Below are positions 8,954-21,457 of a DNA stretch of 64,000 bases, in pieces. The translations under genes were made by a program, and so were the position numbers. Under the pieces are notes generated by a model, which worked only from the letters and a program-made list of their open reading frames with translations, did no database searches and was not told where the DNA came from. The stretch lies in assembly GCA_944990035.1 (NCBI GenBank), contig CALYLX010000054.1, forward strand, positions 62,001-126,000, written 5' to 3'. The DNA is from Clitopilus passeckerianus (lineage: Eukaryota > Basidiomycota > Agaricomycetes > Agaricales > Entolomataceae). Each line of letters begins with the position of its first letter. The first letter of the stretch is position 1.

Positions 8954-11900
8954 ATGTCTGACTCGTTAACATTGAGTATCACGCTTCTTGGAGCTGGGCA
9001 AGAAGTCGGACGGTCATGTTGCGTCTTGCAATACAGAGGCCGAACAATAGTCTGCGACACTGGCGTACACCCGGCCCATTCTGGAATGGCTTCGCTGCCT
9101 TTCATCGATGAACTTGACTGGAGTACAGTGGATGCTATCTTGATTACACAGTACGCAATTCTAGTCGCTCTTGGATTTACAATGAGTGACCGAGATGTCT
9201 CCAACAGCTTTCACCTTGACCATGCTGCTGCATTAACATACATCACAGAAAAGGTAAATTCACAGAGATTCTTCCTAACACCCGTCTTATCCTCTCTGTA
9301 GACGAATTTCAAAGATGGAAAGGGAAAGGTGTACATGACACATCCCACAAAAGCCGTGCACAAGTTCATGATGCAAGATTTCGTGCGCATGGGGTATGTC
9401 AGTTTAGACAACCAATTCCTCTCATTCTGACCTTTTACAGCTCTGGATCGGACGCGCTCTTCACGCCACTGGAATTGACACTATCAATGGCCTCAATAAT
9501 ACCTGTAGCAGCGCACCAGGTCATTACCGTTTGCCCGGGTGTCACTTTCACGCCATATCACGCTGGGCATGTACTTGGAGCTTGTATGTTCCTTATCGAT
9601 ATGGCAGGTCTCAAGATCCTATACACCGGAGATTACTCGCGAGAAGAAGACCGACATCTTGTGAAAGCAGAACTACCACCTATACGTCCGGACGTTCTCA
9701 TCGTGGAAAGCACCTACGGTGTTCAGAGTCACGAAGGTAGGGAAGAAAAGGAGCAGAGATTCACAAATCTTGTACACTCTATTATCCGCCGTGGTGGACA
9801 CGTTCTATTGCCTGCTTTTGCCCTTGGTCGCGCGCAAGAACTGCTACTCGTCTTGGATGAATATTGGAAGAAACACCCCGACCTCCACAATGTGCCTATC
9901 TACTATGCGTCAAGTCTGGCAAGGAAGTGTATGGCTGTCTATCAGACGTATATTCACACGATGAACTCGAACATCCGGTCAAGGTTTGCAAAGCGTGACA
10001 ATCCCTTCGTCTTCAAGTGAGCAGCACTTTCTTCTTTCCTACATTCACCTATCTAATGTCACCTCCAAGGCACATATCACACGTTCCTCAAGGCCGCGGT
10101 TGGGAGAAGAAGATTGCTGAGGGTCCTCCGTGTGTTGTGCTGGCCAGCCCTGGATTCATGAATAGTGGACCATCTAGGGAACTTTTCGAGCTTTGGGCAC
10201 CAGATTCTCGAAATGGACTCATCATCACTGGCTACTCCGTCGAAGGCACTTTGGCAAGGGTGAGTCGGCGGTCCCTCATGGAGAATCTACCTACGTGTTG
10301 TCTGTTATCCATGTATTATATCATGCAACAATGGACATTTTTTATTCCCAACAACTCCCTTGTGCCGTTGAGTCGTGCCATCTGCCCGCTTTCACCTCAA
10401 ATAATCTTTGTTTGAGTGAATCCGTGATGCTGACTTTGACTTTTCCCTCTCTAGGATATGCAAAACGAACCCGACGAATTCACCTCACTCAAGGGAAACA
10501 CAGTTCAGCGCAAAATTTCCGTGGAATACATTTCATTCAGTGCCCATGTCGACTACTCACAAAACTCCGAATTCATTGAGGCCGTGAACGCTCAGCATGT
10601 GGTAAGTGTAATATCTTGAGGAGATATGTGTTGGTTTCTGACATGTCCAACAGGTCCTCGTACACGGCGAAGCAACGGCTATGGGCCGCCTGCGTGCTGC
10701 GATGGCCTCCCGGTTCAAGGAAAGGGACGAAGACGTCAAGCTTCACATGCCGCGAAACTGTGAAACCCTGAACCTCTCTTTCCGTGGTGAGCGCGTAGCC
10801 AAGGTATGAGATCTGTTATATTCGGGCCCTAAATCTTTAACTTCAACTTCTGTCAGGCAATCGGAACATTGGGAGACAAAGCTCCGCAATCTCAAGATGC
10901 TATCTCGGGTTTGCTCGTGGCAAAGGATTATTCGTATACCCTGCTTGACCCCAAGGATTTGCGCGACTTTACTGGGTTGAGTACGTGTACTGTTGCCCAG
11001 AGGCAGAAAATCACGCTTGGTGTTGGTTGGGAGTTGGTTCGGTGGCATTTGGAGGGCATGTATGGGAGTGTTCAGGAAGGTCTGGATAAGGACGGTATAG
11101 CGACAATCAGGGTAAGTGGTTTCCATGTGCCAGCACCGGGACTAAAGAATAACCACTTCTGTTTTGTGTTTCGTATCAGGTAATGGGCGCTGTGGATGTC
11201 AAGCAGACACAAGAACACGAAATCACACTCGAATGGGACTCGAGTGCCAGCAATGATATGATTGCCGACTCTACGCTTGCTCTTATCACAGGGATTGACA
11301 AGAGTCCTGCTTCTGTCAAACGTATGTCACAGCCTACCTGTTTTCTGTCAAGTGGAAAGGGAAAATTGAAAATAACCTTGTCTTTGTCTAGTAACCACTC
11401 ATCCTCATTCACATGGACACGGGGATGCGGACGGCCGTGCAAAGACGCACCCACATTCGGACAGCAGTTCTTCAAGCAATCCCTTCCTGCGGATCCAAAG
11501 GCTAATTATGTTCCTTGAGGCGCACTTCGGAAAAATCGAGCTGTACATGCCGGACGAGGCTGAGGATCAAGAGATGCCTCAAGATGATCAGGCCGATGAA
11601 CGTTTGTCCAAAGAACCTTGGCTAGTCGTTCCAGGCGATGAAGCTGATGCACAAATCAACTTATTGACTCTCGTGAGTCCGCTCTCATTTATCAAATTAT
11701 TATTGTTCTCATCTTCTATTTTTATAGGACGTCACAAGTACAAACGAGACTTTGAAGAAACGGGTAGAAACGGTCCTGGATATGGCGTTGACGACTGTCA
11801 GTTCTTTGGCTGAGTCTTTCGATGCCGGATTATCCGTTGTCGAGGAAGAAGGTTCTTCTGGAAAGGGTAAAGAACAGGTGACGGATCCGTCAGTAACGGA

Positions 11901-11973
11901 GGGATCGTCGGAGGGTGATGTTGCCGCAAAAGATGACAGCGGCCAACTGACAAGCATGGAAGCCGAAGCATAG
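8954..11973 (+). CDS. ysh1: cleavage and polyadenylation endonuclease Ysh1/CPSF73
   Basis: This is the metallo-beta-lactamase/beta-CASP endonuclease that cuts pre-mRNA at the poly(A) site within the cleavage and polyadenylation factor in the nucleus. Eleven exons (8954-9150, 9208-9253, 9302-9393, 9441-10016, 10070-10259, 10455-10601, 10654-10803, 10857-11111, 11180-11321, 11392-11672, 11728-11973) give 773 residues, close to the yeast protein. The first splice creates the zinc signature HFHLDH (residues 66-71). Further family marks are [19 protein letters not shown], the beta-CASP segment [29 protein letters not shown], and the [10 protein letters not shown] and VLVHGEA blocks. The C-terminal third matches the CPSF73-100 C-terminal domain in position and is acidic near its end. 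All splice junctions keep frame. The 195-nt intron 10260-10454 is unusually long for this window. Confidence 0.95.
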
Positions 11974-12568
11974 GGCAGGGAGGTGGCGGACTGGGAAGGT
12001 CGCGTCTACATATGGTATCATAGTGGCGGGCGGGATGTCGGAGGCCTCATGGCCTCGCTGCCCCACAAATTATTAACATTTTAAGCTATAACGTTGTAAA
12101 TGAAGTTTTCGCTTTGACCAAATTTCAAGGGGCCAGGCCGTGCTCCAAATGCCATACCACCAAGGAAAATATAAGACGAAAAGATTGGATTCGGAACGAA
12201 TGGCAGGCGTCCGCCGGTATATCACTATTGGTACATGCAGTGCTATGCTATTACAGAAAATGAATGTGTACAATATGTAAAGATTGTGATTACTGGTTAG
12301 GAAAGGAAGAACGAATGTAATAAGTATGAGTCGCTGGATCTTGACTCGAATGAGAACGACGCGCGCCCAGCGATGGTGGCAAAAACGTGCTTGGAGTCAT
12401 CAAGATCCCGATGTTTTGCCACCCTTCTCCCACTACGCAAGCCTTCGAATGTGGTCAACGGTGGGTGGGTAGATGGAATGTGGATATGATAGTGGCCGGG
12501 TGGACTTAGTTGCGTCGACGACCGGAAGGGATGTGACAGATTGGCGACCTTTGCAAACTTGGGGGATG
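11974..12568. other. convergent 3' spacer, no gene seen
   Basis: This lies between the YSH1 stop and the 3' end of the minus-strand membrane-protein gene. I found no domain, repeat or RNA gene in it. Confidence 0.45.
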
Positions 12569-13142
12569 TTATCTGGAATTCGCGCTGTTTATGCTACACA
12601 GACAAAATTGTCAGAGAACAGTATGAGAATACAGCCGATTGCAGAACTTACCTCCATTGCGTCTGTACCGCCCGTGGATTATGACCTTCCCTCCATTTCC
12701 ACTTGGAAGCGTAAATAATCTTGTTACGTTCCCTCCTCGTAAAGAATGCCACTGTAGCCATGATGGCGGCCTCGAGAAACGCGAATATACAAGGGAGTAT
12801 CATGCTCCATAGACCTTTGGAGGGGTATATTCGCTCCCATTTGCCGGTGTAATAGAGGGCAGTGACTGCTGCGATGATTCCTGACGCCGCAAGCCAAAGG
12901 AGGGCAATGGTGTAAGCTGCTAGAAGCCCAGCGAGGGAGAAGAGGCGAGAGGAGCCTGGTTGTTCGGTGTTTGCAATGAGGATGGTGATGCCGTGGTATG
13001 CGCAAGTCAATGCGAATGCAGCGGGGAAGATCCAAAGCAGGTTGCAAGTAGGGATAACTAGAGTGGCGAAGACGAGGCTTAGGGTGGAGGTTACGACGGA
13101 GGCACAGACGAAGGCAAAAAGAGGGGAGGGAAAAGATTCCAT
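12569..13142 (-). CDS. four-transmembrane protein, MARVEL-like topology
   Basis: The main exon 12652-13142 encodes 163 residues. A GTAAG donor at 12651 and a TAG acceptor at 12594-12596 allow a short last exon (12569-12593), giving about 171 residues. Four hydrophobic helices are visible: residues ~8-30 (LFAFVCASVVTSTLSLVF), ~37-58 (LLWIFPAAFALTCAYHGITI), ~67-92 (LFSLAGLLAAYTIALLW, then ASGIIAAVTALYY) and ~108-132 (MILPCIFAFLEAAIMATVAF). The loops are short and the C-terminus is basic (RRERNKIIYASKWKWR). This pattern is typical of the many small MARVEL-like membrane proteins of mushrooms. There is no motif that fixes a function. If the last splice is not used, the protein stops at 12648 instead. 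Confidence 0.65.
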
Positions 13143-15196
13143 GCAAAGTATGTGGGGGTGAGGCAGGAAAGACTGTGCTCAGTAGAGCAGGGAGGATATA
13201 TACATACACCGGACAGAGGTCCGAAAGATCAGGACAGCAGAAGTGGGAACATGGGAGCTAGATCAATATCGTCCACCTGATATAAGTATGCTCGTACGCG
13301 CCTGTGTTCGATCCTGATATCATCGATCTGTCCTGTCACAAGGTCAAAACTTGTTCTAGCGGGAAGGTTGCTGTGTCCTGGTGAGGATCACTGTCAATCC
13401 TGGGAACAGTTCGCCGCTGGCAGACCAAATGCGACTCCTGAAAATCTGATGACCGGGTGCCATGAGAGCGTGCTTTGGCAGAGTCTATGTTGCGCGGCAA
13501 TCTCATTCCTCGTTGTGGAAAAACATTTCACACTGGCCACTGAGAAATCTCGGAAGGCGGGTTCAAAGTGGGGAAACGGGGCCTACTTTGATGAGAAGGA
13601 ACCGAAGAGAATTAGTTTCTCGGAATTGCCTTTGGTGGTAGGTTGTGCAGGGACACTTCGCATACCATTGTGATGCGCTGGGAGCTCGGCAGAAGGTCTA
13701 ACTCCATCAGTTACTTATCCTGTTGTTTTCAGGTGTGAGTTCAAAAGAGTCTGTGAGATTGGATGCAGGCTTCAAATTCACCCTGGGAGAGAGAAGCTAT
13801 GCACACGTACAAAAACAAACGGTAAATGTATACAGTGCTCACTACTCACAGCCTACCTCATTCAATGTGAATTCCAGCCTAAATTTTAAGGGGTTAGGTG
13901 CAACAAACGCCGAAGAAATACATGATCGCAAACCTCTGCTCACAGGCGGAGGCTTTTCAGATGGAGAAAAGCAGCCTGCGAAAGGCGATCCGCTCGGACG
14001 ACGGCAACTCGTCCATTGAATGGGATTCTATTGGTCGAAAAACTCGAACTTCGGAACTTCGTCATCTTCTTAGTGAGGTATCGTAGTAGTAACAGTCGAT
14101 ATTCGGAAAAGGACGCAGCATCATGTAGGTCAGACTCCTTGAATCGATGTGGGTACCAAGGTGCATTTCTCCAGTATGCGGGTCGACAAGATTACTTTCC
14201 CTGGAGACGGCGTGTACAACTGTGTATTCTGACAGTAAATCGGCAACTTGTTGAGGTACACAATGACCTCATAAGACCAGCTGATTCGTCCGAGATGTCC
14301 ACAGTCGAAGCAAATATTGATATAGGTACACGAAAGCCTTCAGCTGCTGAGATTCTGAGGAAGATCTACTCAGACGATTTTCCAGAGGTACATACATAGA
14401 GCCATGTTATCTCCTTCAATATCCAGCGCTTCACACGGGGGTAGTTTCAACTCGGTGGAGAGATCCCAAGAGAGTCCAAGAGAGGTCCCCAGATAGACCC
14501 TGCGCAATTGGTGGTTTCGCAATTTCTTAGGCAAAGATGCGTATTCAGTGAGATTTTCCAGGCGATCAGTGGTATTCACTCACCCTTGAGAAATATCCAG
14601 AAGACAGGGAAAGATAACAAAGGTCCAACTGTAATGGGTAGCTGAGACAGTTTACTCCCGAGAAAATAATTCTGCGTGACGATAACTGGTGGTAATGGGC
14701 CTAATGGCTGCCTCCCGACCTAAGTCCGCGACAAAACTTCTTGAGAAGTGGATGGTGGCGTTCAGCATCAAGTTACTGCACTGAGTCTCCATGGTGGCTC
14801 ATATGTTGCAGTCGACCTGGCCCCGAGAGATATTTGATTTACCGTCTACTTGATACACCAGCGAACACAGAGATAGCAACGGGAAACTTGAAGGAAAGGA
14901 CCTCTATCAAGCTCATGTTAATTGAACAACATCCTGAGCGGCTCAGACAAAGTCGGCAATTCTCAACAGCTCCAGGTCGCTATTATTTTCTTCGAGATAT
15001 TTTCTGATGACCTGCTGGGTAGTATTGCTTTATTCGCAACCTGCGAGCTGCAAGCTTGAGCAGCGGCTTGGACGTGATTATGGTCGTCAATGAATATGGA
15101 GTCACGAACGCGTGACAATAGCGTGACCAACCGTGTTTTCTTCCCCCTCCACGCGTTTCCAAGCACTGGCAGGAGGCGTCGACCACAGCGGCATTC
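13143..15196. other. 2-kb gene-poor interval
   Basis: Between the membrane-protein start and the CTF4 start I see only short frames with no domain, splice logic or codon regularity. The longest, near 13368-13673 and 14016-14399, do not connect to neighbours. A decayed gene cannot be excluded. No repeat or transposon ends were noticed. Confidence 0.4.
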
Positions 15197-18100
15197 ATGG
15201 CGGACGTTTTAGCAAGGTCAACCCACGGCGAAGGCGCATCTTGTCTGGCTATATCTAAGGATGGAACGTACGTCGCTTTATAACTTTGTGTCGCCACATA
15301 TGCTGAGAACTTCATGTTAGGCTCGCCTACACGGGTGGCCAAGACTGTATGGTTCGAGTATGGAAGCTAGGAGAAGGAGCAGAACAAGAACCAGCGCTTG
15401 CATCCCATGCAGAATCTGCAATAACCACGATTGCAGCCTCCGTGAGTCGTCTTGGTGTACCCTGAGCTACGACGCTGATGCCAGCACACGCCATAGAGTT
15501 CATGCTGGGTATCTGGAAGCGAGGATGCTACAGTCAGAAGATACGAAAAGAACAGCACTCAACTGAGCGGCCATATTACAGAGGGGAGTGGCGTAGCGAT
15601 CCGATGTGTCTCCATAGATCCCCAGGGGAAACGTATAGCTGTGACGTCCGAGTAAGCCTATATTCTCAACGCCAATACCAGGTCTAACCTTGATTTGTAG
15701 TGAACTCGATGTGAAGCTTATAGATATGCAGGATATTATCAATATGAAAAAGCTGAAAGGACATACCGGAATCGTTAGGAAAGCCACATGGCACCCTACG
15801 TCCTCATTCTTGGTAAATCTTGCGGCGGGAGCTATCTCAGCGTGGTCAAGTGAAGCTGACATGCTTTATGCAGACGACATCCGGTGCTGACGGGAACATA
15901 ACTGTATGGGACCTGTCCCAAGAAGAACCTCGCATCGAAGCGACAATTGAGGGTGTGATTCCTGCTACTGGGGATACTGAGTGAGAGCCAACGCATATAT
16001 TTCATATGCCTCCTTAACGCATATCCACCTGCCAGATCACCGGAATTCCAGCACGACTGCTCGGCGGTATGGCATCCTTCAGGGCAGCACTTTTATACCG
16101 CATCTCGGACTCATGGTATGGTTTACTTGACTACTTCTCCGCGAAATCCATGTTTATTTCTGAGGCTAGAAATCGCGGTGGTGTCCCGGTCAGATTGGAT
16201 CAAATCATCGTCAATTTCAGACAAGAATATCTCTGGGGCTGTGACTGCATTGGCCATCTCAGTAAATGGTCTCTATCTTGCCTCTGCATCGAATTTCAAG
16301 GTCTACATTTGGTCAGCACAAACCCGCAAGATTGTTGCCAGGTGTGTGCATACAGCTGTTCTTAGGGCACAAACAGTTTTGATAATTTGATAGCTATGAT
16401 ACATCTTCGAACGGAACCGTCACACACTTGGCATTTTCGCCCAGAGATAATCTCCTTGCATGGACAGACACGTCGGGTGCCTTCACCCGATGGTCAAAAC
16501 CTATTCCCCAGAATCTCCCTGACCCCATCAAGCGGAGCAATGCTCCCATTGTGGGCACTACAACTACCACCACCACCCCCGGACTATTCGAGGAAGATAT
16601 CGCGGAGCCTAATGGCGACAAGGACGCTGATAATGCCGATATGGACCTAGATGCTGCCTTTGACGATGCGGATGATTGGATTATTGATGATCTGGGGACT
16701 GGCCTCAAAGATACAATTCCTGAGAAGACGTCGTATAAACCATCTACGGATGGCTACGTGAAGGAAATGGGTAAGCATATATTTAGGCTTTAGTCGAATA
16801 TCCTGTACTAATAGGCTTGAGTTTAGTTAGTATCACAAAGGCTCAGCCATCATTCCAGCCGGGTTCGACGCCAATGGAACACCGGAAGAGATATCTAGGT
16901 TAGTGTCAGTTCTCGCTCGGAAGAGAACCTCGCACTTATCCCCCCGCACAGCTTACAATATGCTGGGAGTTATCGAAGTGACCGACCAGGACTCTCACCA
17001 CATCGTCAATGTCGAGTTTTTTGACCGGTCTGCCAGGAAAGGATTTCATTTCACGGACCACTTCAAGTATGATCTCGGATACCTTGGTATGGATGTTCAT
17101 CGTCCTGTTGTGCAATTTCTAATACCTCTCATAGGTGATCGAGGTGCTGTCTTCGCCTGCAGGCCCGAAGGAACCAATCCTGCTCAAGTACTGTACAAGC
17201 CGTATGGAACGTGGACCTCCACGGGAGAATGGACCTACGCCCTCAAACGAGCGGGGTCATCTGTACTGGGAGTGGCTGCGAGTGGCATACCACCTTCGAG
17301 GAGCCTACGAGAAAATAACGACAGCGATCTCCAAGGATATGGCAATGTTATAATCGCGACCTCCGAAGGCGACCTAACGTTCCTAAGCGGTACGGGGAGA
17401 GAAAGGAGGATTGTGGGCTTGGGCGGTGACTTTGTGTCGATGGTGGCTGCGCCGGAGTGGGTGTTTGTGGTGCACCGACCTGGATCTACGACTATTGACG
17501 GTGTGTGGATATTAGAGTTTATATCAGCTGATGAACTAAAGTTGCAACGCAGGATCACAGAATTTGTTCTATACACTCATTAACATCAATGATTTCAGTG
17601 TCCGTCAGAGGGATGTCTTGCCTATCCAAAAGGGACACACCTTGAAGTGGATAGGACTCACAGATCAAGGGGTGTGTAGCATCTCATTTTGCAAACATTT
17701 TTGATACCAATGGAATACTATGCTAGGCTCCCGCGATGTATGACAGCGCAGGGTATTTGCACGTCCTCAGCAAGTTCAGGATACCACACCATGGTATCTG
17801 GACTCGGTTACTCGACACAAACCTCCTTGAAAGGAAGAAAGGGAAAGATGAATCCTATTGGCCGGTCGGAGTCCACGAAAACAACTTCATGTGTGTCATT
17901 CTGAAGGTCTGTGATACTTGTTCGCCGACATGGATAACAAACGTTAACTGCTTTTACATGTAGGGACGACAAGAACATCCAGGGTTCCCTCGGCCTTTGA
18001 TGCAAGAACTCCAATTACGCATGCCTTTCCGGCGAGAAGACGAAAAGGAGGAACAGTAAGTATGAGTTACTTCGTCCTGGGCGGAACATTCACCCCCTCC

Positions 18101-19347
18101 CAGACTCGAACTTGAATCGTTCATGATTCAAAATGCCTTAGACTCTCTCGATGAAGAGCTTACCACGGATGAGATTGTACAACGTGAACGAGCTATGGAT
18201 AAAGAGTTCATCATCCTAATCCAGGGAGCATGCAAATCAGACAACGTACCACGAGCAATCGAGCTCACGAAGCTGCTTAGCAACCTCGTTTCGTTCGACA
18301 GCGCCATGAAGCTCGCAGATTTCTACCATCTCCCCGGTTTCAAGGAGAAAGTTAGCCTACTCAAAGCTGACAGGGAGGAAAATGAGGACAGGCTTGTTGC
18401 TGCTCGGAACAAGAGACGAAGGTGGATGAAAGCAGATGCCCCCCTGCGGGAGGTGCAGACGGCTTTCAATGGCATTTCTGCCGGGCGCGTCGACCTCCTG
18501 AGCGACGAGCGGCCACCTCCACCGGTCGAGCGACCCCGAATGGCTCGTGTAACCGTGCCAATCTTAGAGAAGACGCGGTACAGCTCGCAAGCACCCTCTG
18601 CTATCACGCCTGAACCACAGGAGTCATATCCGGACAATGCAGATTCCCCTTCCTCGGGTGGAGAAAATAAACGAAAGCGTGGAGAAGATGATGATATTTC
18701 TCAAGCTGCTGCTAGTTCCGACTTTTCCATGCCTGCACCTCCGCCAAAGCAACGTAGGGTTCTTCCGCATTACCAATGCACTCTCCTGACCATTGATACA
18801 GGAGCCAACCCATTCGCAAAGAAATCAGGTCAAGATGGCCAGCGAAACCCATTCTCTCGCAAGAATGATCCTGTGAACGGCAAAACCATTCACAAGAGCG
18901 AGAGCTTCTTTGACAAAGTCGGTGCAGCGGAAGATCTCGCCAATGCACCCAAGAAACGTGCGTAGTCTGCCTTCCTGTTTATCTTACCAAAATTCACGCC
19001 TCTTTAGGACCTGCAAAGATCGCCAACAAGGATAAAATCACCCAGCAGGGAACGTTGATTGGCATGGTCTCTATCACATCGAAGGAAAAGACCGCCAAGC
19101 AGAAGAAGAAAGATGAGGTGGACTCACAGAACGTTGAGTCGCAGGATGATGTTCCGATGTCAGACGCAACAACCTTTGTTGAGACTAGCTCGCAACAGCA
19201 GACGCTCCCCGAAGATTCTGCTAGGAGCTGTGAGGAAACTCAGATCTATGAAACTCAGTCGCAGAAGGAGGTGGTAAGTGGCTTCTTTCCATTGCTTTCA
19301 CGTTGCTGACGATTCGTTTGAAGGAAACACAGCTGGTGGAGGAGTGA
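15197..19347 (+). CDS. ctf4: Ctf4/Mcl1/WDHD1-type replisome adaptor
   Basis: This replisome hub protein links the CMG helicase to polymerase alpha-primase and helps cohesion. The start [16 protein letters not shown] is followed by a spliced WD40 N-terminal domain. Blades are visible as [39 protein letters not shown] and [15 protein letters not shown]. An acidic linker follows ([19 protein letters not shown]). The middle domain, encoded mainly at 16903-17583, matches the SepB/Mcl1 mid region ([19 protein letters not shown]). A helical segment at 18123-18450 is the end of the trimerisation domain ([20 protein letters not shown]). The tail is basic and polar, with NPFAKK and NPFSRK repeats. Many 45-70-nt introns interrupt the gene. 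The last splice (donor 19275) gives the C-terminus ETQLVEE and a stop at 19345-19347. Exon joins in the 15.4-16.9 kb part are approximate. Confidence 0.9.
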
Positions 19348-19596
19348 TACGTTCTCATATTATCGCATACTTCTGTATATTAGTATATCTATTAGATCCC
19401 CATTTTGTATCCGTCGCTCTCGCAATGCAATACTGCTCCATCAAGCGCCATTCAACCAATCGTGCTTTCCTCAGAGCCGCGAATAATCCAGCTAGGTGCA
19501 AGGCGCCCCGCCGTGAGCCTCGATGGTACACCGAATGTGGTATATTTTCCGAGATAGATATCGGAGAACAGTGCCTTCCAAGTGAGCCAAACGTGC
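19348..19596. other. short convergent spacer between ctf4 and mtf1
   Basis: Two genes converge with about 250 bp between their stops. Their 3' UTRs probably overlap. No other feature is visible. Confidence 0.5.
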
Positions 19597-21120
19597 TCAC
19601 TTCTCCCTTTGTTCAAATGCCTCGCTTAGGCCGAGGTCCTGATATTTGCAGTTCAGCTACAGGCTAATATGACAGAAGAAGATACATACGTCTGGTGCAA
19701 ATGGCCATTCATCAAAGGCTTTGAGGAGGATCGCCCACTCAGATGGAGACATCATCCGAACTGACCTTTTTATGTCAAGTCGTTGGGATTCAGGCAGGTT
19801 TGGGTCGGTCACCATCTTCAGAAGCGTTCTTGCACCAGGTGCTATCGAACTGTAAAGAAGAAAAGAACGTCAGCTCTACCCCAAATGGTAAAATAAGATC
19901 ACATAACGCACGGGATGCAGTCTTCTACTTTTGACGCCTTTCGGACGAACATACGCCTTAGAATGTAGTCCCAGGCGTCCAGCTGGCCTTTTTGGATAAC
20001 CTGTTGTTCGTGCGGGAGAACGTTAACCGCTGTGAAGGGGTTTCCGACCGCCCTGGTTTTCCTCCTCATGTCCGTAAAGGCTGTAACCCTGGTGGGGTGG
20101 AAGTTCTCGTCGAAAGGTTGCAAGACGTCATATGGTAGAGCTTCTTTGGATTCTGCAGTGGCTTCTGCGATGACGCTGACTTTGCACCGGGCTTTGTCTT
20201 TCCCTCTGGCTATTATGCGCTGGGAGGATGAGTTTGAGTTTACGTATGGACTGGGCAGTATGGGGGCAAAAACGCGTACCGCGTACATGTTCTCTGCCAT
20301 GACGAAACTCATAGGCACTCGGCCATAGGAGAATAGCCACTGTTGTTCTGGTATTGTTCGGAATAGTTGAGCGACCAGTTGTTCACCAATGACCGTGGAG
20401 GGGATATGTGAGATGAAATGCAGGTTCGGGTGTACTGTAAATTGCAGAGTTGTTAGGTAGCCTATGGCAAGAACATAGAAGGGAATTTACCTCCTTCCGA
20501 CCATGGAAGTGCCGGAACGTCAATCTGGCCAGTTTCCTTCAGTGCCGTGTAAGTGGACCAGGCATGTCCCGTCTGGGGAACCACCACGATACGAGGGTCC
20601 AGACGTTGCAAGGGCTAAATGCATTCTCAGTCAAACATTGATTCGAAGAGACATCCATGCCACATACCATCAGGTATTCCAAATATGTTTCCCAGTCCTC
20701 CAGTACAATTATCTTCCGAATTCTGTCCTTTGGGAGGTCCAGAAGCGCTCGGGTAAGCGTGCCAGGACCTATGACGAGTTATCATACGATAAGGTTATTG
20801 GAGACCATCCAAAGCTTACCTGGAAATGCCTCAATAATAACCTTGTCCTTAGAACCGGCCGGCACGAAGGCCTCTGCAACTTGCGCCGCTACGTCCTCAT
20901 TTCGCAAGGACACGCGATGGCCAATAAGTATTGGGGCTGGGAAAGCCTTTCTCCAGTCTTGAGCAGTCTCAGGTAGCTTGATTTTGTCCGTATTTTCCTC
21001 GTATTTTTTGAGAACTGAGGGGTCCGTCAAATATGTTGTCGTGGCTGAGTAGCATCGTCTTGGGAGGTGGCGAAGTCTATGAATGAGATTCGACCGCCAT
21101 GTTGCAGCAAGTGTGGACAT
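19597..21120 (-). CDS. mtf1: mitochondrial transcription factor B / Mtf1-like (rRNA dimethylase fold)
   Basis: The N-terminus has an arginine-rich, acid-free mitochondrial presequence (WRSNLIHRLRHLPRRCYS). The first exon reaches a donor in the glycine loop. Splicing yields EAFPGPGTLTRALLDLP, which is motif I of the KsgA/Dim1/TFB methyltransferase fold, and then a second-strand motif, IIVLEDWETYLEYL. Later exons give VVVPQTGHAWSTY, LFSYGRVPMSFVMAENMY and a helical C-terminal domain. The last splice, over a 51-nt intron, ends in DDLGLSEAFEQREK with the stop at 19597-19599. The catalytic NLPY/F-type motif of true dimethylases is not evident. This favours the Mtf1 type, which acts with the mitochondrial RNA polymerase in promoter melting, over an active rRNA methylase. 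The gene has about six exons. Confidence 0.85.
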
Positions 21121-21144
21121 GGACCAGGTATCAAGTAATGCAAG

Positions 21145-21360
21145 TTGACTGCCCTGCAGGGATATTTGTGGTATTCACTGTCGTGGTCGACGAAGGGGAC
21201 GGTAAGGACGGTGCCAATCCCACTGGTAGGCCAAGGCTCGGCAACAAAAGCCAAAATTCGTGCACTGGATTACGTAACGCTCCCAATGACATTGATTGCC
21301 GCCGGTATGAATGATCCGGTCCGACAATTCCGTATTAAGTATGGGTTTGCTCGATGGTGA
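21145..21360 (+). CDS. possible small protein divergent from mtf1 (71 aa)
   Basis: The frame encodes 71 residues (start MTALQGYLWYSLSW, end QFRIKYGFARW) with balanced composition and no low-complexity run. Its ATG is only 24 bp from the mtf1 start on the other strand, so it would share the promoter. I do not recognise it, and a chance frame in the mtf1 5' region is quite possible. Confidence 0.25.
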   Translation: MTALQGYLWYSLSWSTKGTVRTVPIPLVGQGSATKAKIRALDYVTLPMTLIAAGMNDPVRQFRIKYGFARW

Positions 21361-21457
21361 GAATTCGCAGAAACTATGAAGAAATTTGAACTAACATGCT
21401 TTACACTGTATCAATTAATAGATGTTCAGAGATAAATTCCCTGTATCTCTACCACTT

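Noticed and set aside
12648..13209. Alternative 161-codon minus frame at 12724-13209 over the membrane protein
   Set aside because: It is the frame-shifted shadow of the hydrophobic gene (His/Pro/Arg-rich translation).
13368..14399. Series of ~100-codon plus-strand frames between the membrane-protein gene and ctf4
   Set aside because: No consistent splice joins, no domain and no protein-like composition.
19030..19070. PIP-box-like QxxLxxM sequence in the Ctf4 C-terminal tail (QGTLIGM)
   Set aside because: The aromatic pair required for PCNA binding is absent, so this is probably a chance match.
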